From: a virus
Length of the DNA stretch: 46,375 bases
IMG/VR virus record: IMGVR_UViG_3300032265_002872
Span: 1 to 46,375 of that record
Reading direction: 5' to 3' (one strand)
In this document: positions 41,241 to 46,375 of the stretch, piece by piece
How the letters are laid out: the number at the start of each line of letters is the position of its first letter
How positions within the stretch are numbered: the stretch's first letter is position 1
Made by a program: the position numbers and the translations under genes
Notes under the pieces: generated by a model
What the model saw: only the letters and a program-made list of their open reading frames with translations
Databases searched by the model: none
Told to the model about the DNA's origin: nothing

Positions 41241-42546
41241 TTTTTCCTTCTTTTAGGTGTATAAGCTCTGGGATAATTTCATAAGTATTTTCGTTTCTGA
41301 TTTCATCTATTTGATCAGTTATTTGAAAAAATCTATTCAAGGCATTAAGATTCCTAGGTTTCTTAAGCTCATATATCATCTGTGTAAATTTTGATGATAT
41401 ATCAGTATTGTTTTCTAAATTAAACTTAGTTATCCATGTTTCTAATTTAATTATCGTTTCTGCTCTAAATTTATCATCTAAAATATGTACATGATAATGG
41501 CTAGGTTGTTCTAATAGGTTAAGATAGAAATTATTATAGTGGTGTTTTTGTTTTAGAACTCCTATGTCTTTTAGGTATTCTATTATCTCAGGTAACCTAA
41601 ATATATTCATAGCCCCTACTGTAATTCCTGGTCTAAGAATAATATTATCTAGTTTAGATAGTTCTATCAGATTATTTTCAACTTTTGACCAAACTGTTCC
41701 GGATCTAATTAGCTCTGCTCTAGGTCCTATCTCATCGATGCTCGGCCAAACTTCTAGTCTTCCAAAATTCCATTGCTTCCAATAATCAATTACATTCTTT
41801 CCGCCGTATGCTAATGTAGATACATTAGTGTTATAGCTTAATCTTACATCAAATCTTTTATGCTTAACTAATAGTTCTAGGATCTGCCAGTGCTCGGGCA
41901 TGAGTAACGGTTCACCTCCAGCAAAGTAAATTTTTTCAACAACACCAATTTGATCTTCTAAAAAATTATAGTTGGTTCCTTCTTCTATACCATCGATGCT
42001 AGTAACTTTTTCATCTTCTATTTTCCACCCTAGTTTCTTTGCATCCGGAACCCATGCTGAACTATATCTAGGGCCACAGCTACGACATTTAAAGTTACAA
42101 AGATTACTGAAACGAAAATCCCAATAACGTAAATTCATCTCTTTAACAGATCCATCATCCGAAGTTATGATAGGAATAGATTTAATAACATGAGGAAATT
42201 CTCTATTGTGATGTACCCTTCCACTTTCGCCTGTTACTTTTTCTTTATCAAAACACTTGTGGCATATTTCCGGTTCTCTTCCGCTCATCATTTCCTTGCG
42301 GAGGATCTTCATATTTGTACTATTCCAAATTTCTTCAATAGGTTGTGTATTAAGATCTCCGGCAAAGTAATTGTATGTAGATGTTAAACAGCAGGGCACA
42401 ACTTTACCGTTTGGCTCAAAGTTTAGATGCATCCACGGGACGGCGCATACTGTTGGACTCACTTGAGGTTTAATAGGATCGTAGCCTATTCGATATCTTG
42501 TATAGATTTTTTTAATTTTATGTATCCATTTTTTAAATTTAGGCAT
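41230..42546 (-). CDS. Radical-SAM enzyme with N-terminal twitch-like domain (paralogue)
   Basis: 438 residues. Cys34, 52, 53, 95 and 98 (VCAVPWMHLNFEPNG, PCCL, CHKC) build the same N-terminal auxiliary-cluster domain as in the enzyme at 30345. The core has Cys150/154/157 (CNFKCRSC), FAGGEPLLMPEHW, LSYNTNV and WPSIDEIG. These two proteins are clear paralogues, sharing MKILRKEMMSGREPEICHKC-like and FAGGEPL segments. First gene of a minus-strand operon with a late motif 5 bases before the ATG. 11-base overlap with the next gene. Confidence 0.9.
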   Translation of the reverse strand: MPKFKKWIHKIKKIYTRYRIGYDPIKPQVSPTVCAVPWMHLNFEPNGKVVPCCLTSTYNYFAGDLNTQPIEEIWNSTNMKILRKEMMSGREPEICHKCFDKEKVTGESGRVHHNREFPHVIKSIPIITSDDGSVKEMNLRYWDFRFSNLCNFKCRSCGPRYSSAWVPDAKKLGWKIEDEKVTSIDGIEEGTNYNFLEDQIGVVEKIYFAGGEPLLMPEHWQILELLVKHKRFDVRLSYNTNVSTLAYGGKNVIDYWKQWNFGRLEVWPSIDEIGPRAELIRSGTVWSKVENNLIELSKLDNIILRPGITVGAMNIFRLPEIIEYLKDIGVLKQKHHYNNFYLNLLEQPSHYHVHILDDKFRAETIIKLETWITKFNLENNTDISSKFTQMIYELKKPRNLNALNRFFQITDQIDEIRNENTYEIIPELIHLKEGKNDQ

Positions 42547-42551
42547 GCTGG

Positions 42552-42559
42552 TATTTACA
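42552..42559 (-). promoter_or_regulatory. T4-like late promoter motif, 5 bases before ATG
   Basis: TGTAAATA then CCAGC and the ATG at 42546 on the minus strand, in a 73-base divergent gap. Confidence 0.45.
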
Positions 42560-42606
42560 TCTATAAAGTTTCAAATCAATATATCTTGATCTATACACTA
42601 TTATAC

Positions 42607-42614
42607 ATTAAATA
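42607..42614 (+). promoter_or_regulatory. T4-like late promoter motif, 5 bases before ATG
   Basis: ATTAAATA then CCATC and the ATG at 42620 on the plus strand, opposite the motif at 42552-42559. Confidence 0.45.
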
Positions 42615-42619
42615 CCATC

Positions 42620-43600
42620 ATGAATCAACAATATGCTATATTTCATTTTAAGTTGGCAAATGGTGAGCTTTTGAAATTACGTTACAAATTAGCTCCTACC
42701 AGTTTACGAGATAGGTGGATCAATATCGTGAATCGTAGACGCAATACGAAAGATAAGCTAGAATTAAAAATTAGTAATAAGACGACAAAAGATCTAGGAT
42801 ACCTAATGAGGACTATCAATGAAATAATTGAAAAAATAAACGAATACTATGATAAAAAATTGCCAATTTTTAAAAACGTTTCAGAGATGGGCGGTGAAAC
42901 ATTAAACCATCTCCATGAAGAATTTGAATTGTATGGAGAAAGACATCAGCAAGCATTTCCAGTAAAAGTCGGCGAAGTTCGAAATAATTCAATATGGCCG
43001 GGTTTATATTTTAGAGAAGATTTTCATAACGCTTGGTTGAAATTAAATGAGTATATTCATATCATAGAAACAGCCGCCATGCCTAGTCATTTTCCAAATT
43101 TCAGTTGTTTGGTACAATATGAACCTTTTGAAAGGGGTGATCTGTTAAATCCAGAAGATAAATTATTTTTAGATACAGACTTTAGTTGGGGACAATTATA
43201 TCTCGGGTATAACACTTTAGGTAAAGACTGGAAAGACGCAGCAGCTGATAACGATCTGCGCTTAATCGCTAATAATCAAGTTAAAGTTCAAGAATCCTTC
43301 TGTTCAGAATCCTGGTTAAATTTTAGCGACCATGTTTCTTTTCATAGACGGGAAGAGATGAAATTTTGGGCTTGGTACAAAAATTTATCAGGTGATTTAA
43401 AATCCAAAATACCTATAGATGATATGTCTCAATTAGCATTAGGTCGGTACTATCTAGGAATGATAATGTTTGATCAAGCTTTTTTAAAATTCCATCCTAG
43501 ATTAGAAGACTGGCTCGTTCCCTACAGCGAACTAAGAAGGCGATGGAATTTAGAAGTATTTTCTCAAATTGTTGAAGCGGTTGATATAGAAATAATATGA
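42620..43600 (+). CDS. Unrecognised phage protein, 326 aa
   Basis: 326 residues. N-terminal beta hairpins (YAIFHFKLANGELLKLRYK), a helical region with LNHLHEEFELYGERHQQ at about 94-110, and a C-terminal part with AWYKNLSGDLKSKIP and many aromatic residues. The His/Glu-rich helix could bind metal, but no known pattern is complete. ATGA overlap with the hydroxylase gene following it and a late motif just ahead. Similar proteins seem to accompany radical-SAM and hydroxylase genes in related phages, in my recollection; function unknown. Confidence 0.6.
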   Translation: MNQQYAIFHFKLANGELLKLRYKLAPTSLRDRWINIVNRRRNTKDKLELKISNKTTKDLGYLMRTINEIIEKINEYYDKKLPIFKNVSEMGGETLNHLHEEFELYGERHQQAFPVKVGEVRNNSIWPGLYFREDFHNAWLKLNEYIHIIETAAMPSHFPNFSCLVQYEPFERGDLLNPEDKLFLDTDFSWGQLYLGYNTLGKDWKDAAADNDLRLIANNQVKVQESFCSESWLNFSDHVSFHRREEMKFWAWYKNLSGDLKSKIPIDDMSQLALGRYYLGMIMFDQAFLKFHPRLEDWLVPYSELRRRWNLEVFSQIVEAVDIEII

Positions 43601-44277
43601 AAGAAATTCTAGAATCTTTTATAAGAGAGAGTTTACAAAATCAATGGTCTGCTACTCCACCTATACCAAATAATTTATATCAGTCCAATTGGCCCTGGTT
43701 TCCTTTAGAATTTTCAGCAAACTTTAAAAAAATGCATCGAGAATGTATTGACAATGATCATTTGTTTGTGGGACATAGACAAAAAGATCGGCAGTTTAGT
43801 TACAATCACGAAGGGTGGGCTGCTATAACATTACATGGAATTAATTCGGAGGCCACAGAAAATTACGAACAATATGGTTACAAAACTTTAGAAGAAGCCA
43901 ATTACCATTGGACAGACGCCTGCGAAATCTTTCCTACATGTACAGAATTTATTAAATCTCTCAATTATGAAAGATATGAACGTGTTCGTATTATGAAACT
44001 AGCAGCAGGCGGCTATATAATGCCGCATGTTGACGGCGACGGAAGGATATTTGGTCCTTTAAATATTGCGGTCAATAATCCAGATAACTGTAATTTCTAT
44101 TTTCGCAAGTGGGGATGTGTGCCTTTTGAACAAGGGAAAGGTTTCATCCTGGATATTGGCAACGAACACGTTGTGTGGAATCAATCTAATGAGCATCGAT
44201 ATCATTTCATCGTACATGGATCTGGTAATCAAAAATTAAAACAATATGCCGAGAAGAGATTTTTAAAAAATGACTAA
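43597..44277 (+). CDS. Aspartyl/asparaginyl beta-hydroxylase-like oxygenase
   Basis: 226 residues. AspH signature: YIMPHVDGDGRIFGPLNIAV with His144 and Asp146, VVWNQSNEHRYHFIVHG with the distal His191 just before it and Arg201. It starts in an ATGA overlap with the preceding unknown gene and ends in an 8-base overlap with the next, so it is embedded in an operon that leads into another radical-SAM gene. Third AspH-like protein in the window; differs from the others in its 120-residue N-terminal part. Confidence 0.8.
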   Translation: MKEILESFIRESLQNQWSATPPIPNNLYQSNWPWFPLEFSANFKKMHRECIDNDHLFVGHRQKDRQFSYNHEGWAAITLHGINSEATENYEQYGYKTLEEANYHWTDACEIFPTCTEFIKSLNYERYERVRIMKLAAGGYIMPHVDGDGRIFGPLNIAVNNPDNCNFYFRKWGCVPFEQGKGFILDIGNEHVVWNQSNEHRYHFIVHGSGNQKLKQYAEKRFLKND

Positions 44278-45625
44278 AATTGCTTTTGGAATTTACAATC
44301 AACGAGATCGTATCAAAAATACTAAAATGTATCTCAAGGCTAAGGGAGCCAGTCTTTTCTATTTGGAAAGACTCAGCAACTGCCAGAAGGCTCCCTTAAG
44401 AATCATATGCCAAGATCAAATACATGAAATATTAAATCAAGCGTCTATTGAAGACTATGAGTACTGTGTTGTCCTTGCTGCTGGTTGTCAGCTACGCAAT
44501 TTTAATTTTATCAATGAGATTGAGCAATTTATTTCCGGAAATAAATTTGGGTTTGCCGGTCATCCACTTTGCAAACCAGGGCAATGGCTAGAACTACATC
44601 ATCAATTTTTTATTATCAATGTAAAAGCCTGGGTCGAAGTAGGTATGCCCGAATATGGAAATTGGGAAAGATCTCCTAAGATGTTACCTGTGATAGAGCG
44701 CAGTACAGAAAACTTCCACCATGACTATACTCCCCTATGGATTAGGCCTACTGGAGCGGTAATTGAACAATTGGGAGCCGGACAGGGATGGAAGTTAGCA
44801 TCTGCCTTTATGAACGGAGGCTGGCCTATTATTACTTTAACAGAAAATATTCGTCTCAGTAAATTCTATATCTATCCCGAAGATAATACATCTCGATTTT
44901 TAGACAGTATAGAAACCTTAACTCCATTCCCAGAACAAAACTGGAATCAAGATAAATGGATTAATGATGGGTTATGCGTTCGCAGTCAAATTTGGTTATT
45001 CAATTCCGAAACTATGAAAATTTATAATAACGGAGTGTACGATCTAGTTATAAACACCGCTAGTGGTTTTAAATTGTTTGATTTATTTAAATTCCCCCAA
45101 AGATTATCCTCTGACGCAAAAATATTGATATACGATTTTAATCCAATAGCTCTTAGATGGTATAAACATCTACATGAATGGAGAGACACTGATTTGTTGT
45201 TATGTATACGAAATTTTCCAGAAAGAGATCATTTTACATGGATCGGGCATCATGAATCAGCATATTCCGAAGATAAAGGATTCCAAAATGGTCTAGAGGA
45301 GATATGGAAGCATTTTGTAAATAAAGATACATTTATTAGTTACTGGCAGGAATTTAAACAGAGAGCCGTACAATTTTTAGAAGTAGACTTATATAGGGAT
45401 GCTACCCCTTTATTAGATGTTATACAAGAACATAAAAAAGTTTGGATGAATTTAACAAATATATTCAGTACAGATGCCGGACAGATGATATTTGGCCATG
45501 ACCAATGTCATGCTCATCAACAAAAAATATTATCTCAACTGTATATTATAAATCCAGATATCGAAGTAACATTATATGATGTATGGAATAGGACACGATG
45601 TGGTCCTATTAAAACTATATTATGA
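44270..45625 (+). CDS. Unrecognised large protein, 451 aa, possibly two-domain transferase
   Basis: 451 residues. The N-terminal about 200 look like a nucleotide-sugar-transferase-like or Rossmann domain (EYCVVLAAGCQLRNFNF, FGFAGHPLCKPGQW) without a clear DxD motif. The C-terminal half contains KILIYDFNPIALRWYKHLHEW at about 285-305, which recalls the strand-helix of SAM- or nucleotide-binding folds, and ends with a Cys-rich NRTRCGPIKT tail. No family can be named with confidence. Overlaps the hydroxylase before it (8 bases) and the radical-SAM gene after it (ATGA). Confidence 0.55.
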   Translation: MTKIAFGIYNQRDRIKNTKMYLKAKGASLFYLERLSNCQKAPLRIICQDQIHEILNQASIEDYEYCVVLAAGCQLRNFNFINEIEQFISGNKFGFAGHPLCKPGQWLELHHQFFIINVKAWVEVGMPEYGNWERSPKMLPVIERSTENFHHDYTPLWIRPTGAVIEQLGAGQGWKLASAFMNGGWPIITLTENIRLSKFYIYPEDNTSRFLDSIETLTPFPEQNWNQDKWINDGLCVRSQIWLFNSETMKIYNNGVYDLVINTASGFKLFDLFKFPQRLSSDAKILIYDFNPIALRWYKHLHEWRDTDLLLCIRNFPERDHFTWIGHHESAYSEDKGFQNGLEEIWKHFVNKDTFISYWQEFKQRAVQFLEVDLYRDATPLLDVIQEHKKVWMNLTNIFSTDAGQMIFGHDQCHAHQQKILSQLYIINPDIEVTLYDVWNRTRCGPIKTIL

Positions 45626-46375
45626 CAAAAAAATTAATTGCTATCACACAAGACCCTAAAGTTATGCAACTAACTTGGGTCATTAATAATATATGTACAA
45701 ATGCCTGTAGTTACTGTCCTAAAGGGCTACATGACGGGAAAAATCATCATTATGAATGGAGTAATGCCAAAAAATTTGTTAATGAGCTGATGGAAAGGCA
45801 TAAAAAAATAAACATTAGTATCGCCGGAGGAGAACCTACACTTAGTCCACACCTACCTGAATTAGTTAAACTGTTTCATGATAAAGGGCATACAGTCACA
45901 GTAACCACTAACGGTGCTAGAAGTCCTCGTTACTATGAAGAGATCAGTCCGTACATAAATGGAATTAGTTTTAGTTTTCATCCTAGTTTTGAAGATACCA
46001 ATTTTAAAGAAAAAGTCAGAGCAGCAAACAAATATTCAAATACTTCAGTTCGTGTCATGATGGACACTCGTTACTGGGACAGGTGTGTGGAAATTTATCA
46101 ATACTATGTTAAACAAGCCGATGTTAGTGTCGAGGCTGTAAGATTACAAGATTGGGGGGTAGGACAAACATTAGGAAGAGAATATACCACTGAGCAAGAT
46201 CAATGGATATTAGACAATCCCCACATTTCTAAAAATATAGATATTAATACCGTAATTAAATTTATAAAACGTATAAAATTTAAGTTACCTGTCTTAATGG
46301 GATGCAAATATCACTGGGATGATGGAACGACTAGTCAACAAAACGCTATAGATATTATTAATTCGGGATTAAACG
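45622..46375 (+). CDS. Radical-SAM enzyme, truncated by the window end
   Basis: 251 codons visible, with no stop before the window edge. CTNACSYC gives Cys25/29/32, GGEPT lies at 69-73, followed by VTTNGARS and FSFHPSFEDTN strands of the barrel. The opening TWVINNICTNACSYC is of the same type as the enzymes at 29377 and 33915, so this is the third member of that subfamily. The start overlaps the previous stop by ATGA. The C-terminal cysteine-rich part is not in view. Confidence 0.88.
   Translation, partial: MTKKLIAITQDPKVMQLTWVINNICTNACSYCPKGLHDGKNHHYEWSNAKKFVNELMERHKKINISIAGGEPTLSPHLPELVKLFHDKGHTVTVTTNGARSPRYYEEISPYINGISFSFHPSFEDTNFKEKVRAANKYSNTSVRVMMDTRYWDRCVEIYQYYVKQADVSVEAVRLQDWGVGQTLGREYTTEQDQWILDNPHISKNIDINTVIKFIKRIKFKLPVLMGCKYHWDDGTTSQQNAIDIINSGLN

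Noticed and set aside
1-46375. tRNA genes
   Set aside because: No cloverleaf-like sequence was noticed in the gaps, which are nearly all under 150 bases.

Overview
This window reads as part of the genome of a large T4-like tailed phage (Caudoviricetes, myovirus-type), probably aquatic. The evidence is a set of tail-fibre and lectin-type structural genes, tightly packed genes with ATGA, TAATG and short out-of-frame overlaps, a phage-type ATP-dependent DNA ligase, and repeated copies of the T4 late-promoter octamer (TATAAATA and close variants) just in front of genes. IscU, ErpA, IscA and IF-1 closely resemble proteobacterial (beta/gamma) proteins, so I infer a proteobacterial host. No terminase, portal, capsid, polymerase or tRNA gene is present. 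All function calls are made by eye from motifs; no database search was run.

Layout. 0-1.4 kb (+): two tiny proteins, an alpha/beta hydrolase and a 97-aa phage protein with its own sigma70-like promoter and a strong terminator. 1.5-6.4 kb (-): fatty-acid desaturase, several unrecognised phage proteins, a HELVH metalloprotease-like protein, a cold-shock protein and a secreted DNA/RNA non-specific endonuclease. 6.4-16.6 kb (-): adhesion locus with a 1594-aa repeat-rich tail fibre, a 568-aa structural protein, three LamG-like lectin proteins, a second fibre with the same type of N-terminal module, and the leftover 3' end of a fourth lectin gene. 16.6-20.7 kb: NAD-dependent epimerase, HNH nuclease, IF-1, DNA ligase, and an iron-sulfur set (ErpA and IscU on -, IscA on +). 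20.7-24.2 kb (+): glycine-rich adhesin and an N-terminally related second fibre protein. 24.2-46.4 kb: an accessory island with four GT-A glycosyltransferase-like proteins, seven radical-SAM enzymes (one cut by the window end), five likely Fe(II)/2-oxoglutarate oxygenases, two QueC-like PP-loop ATPases, a methyltransferase-like protein, a second desaturase and several unknowns.

How it may work together (inference). The island is an unusually dense collection of iron-dependent modifying enzymes. The iron-sulfur carriers just upstream could supply the many [4Fe-4S] clusters those enzymes need. Neighbouring glycosyltransferases, AspH-like hydroxylases and PP-loop enzymes suggest a pathway that modifies a glycan, peptide, lipid or virion protein; the substrate cannot be read from sequence.

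Expression. Many promoter octamers sit only 4-7 bases before the start codon. With T4-like geometry, transcription would start at or next to the AUG, giving leaderless late mRNAs. Several divergent gene pairs carry such a motif facing each way. No gene-free stretch exceeds 300 bases.
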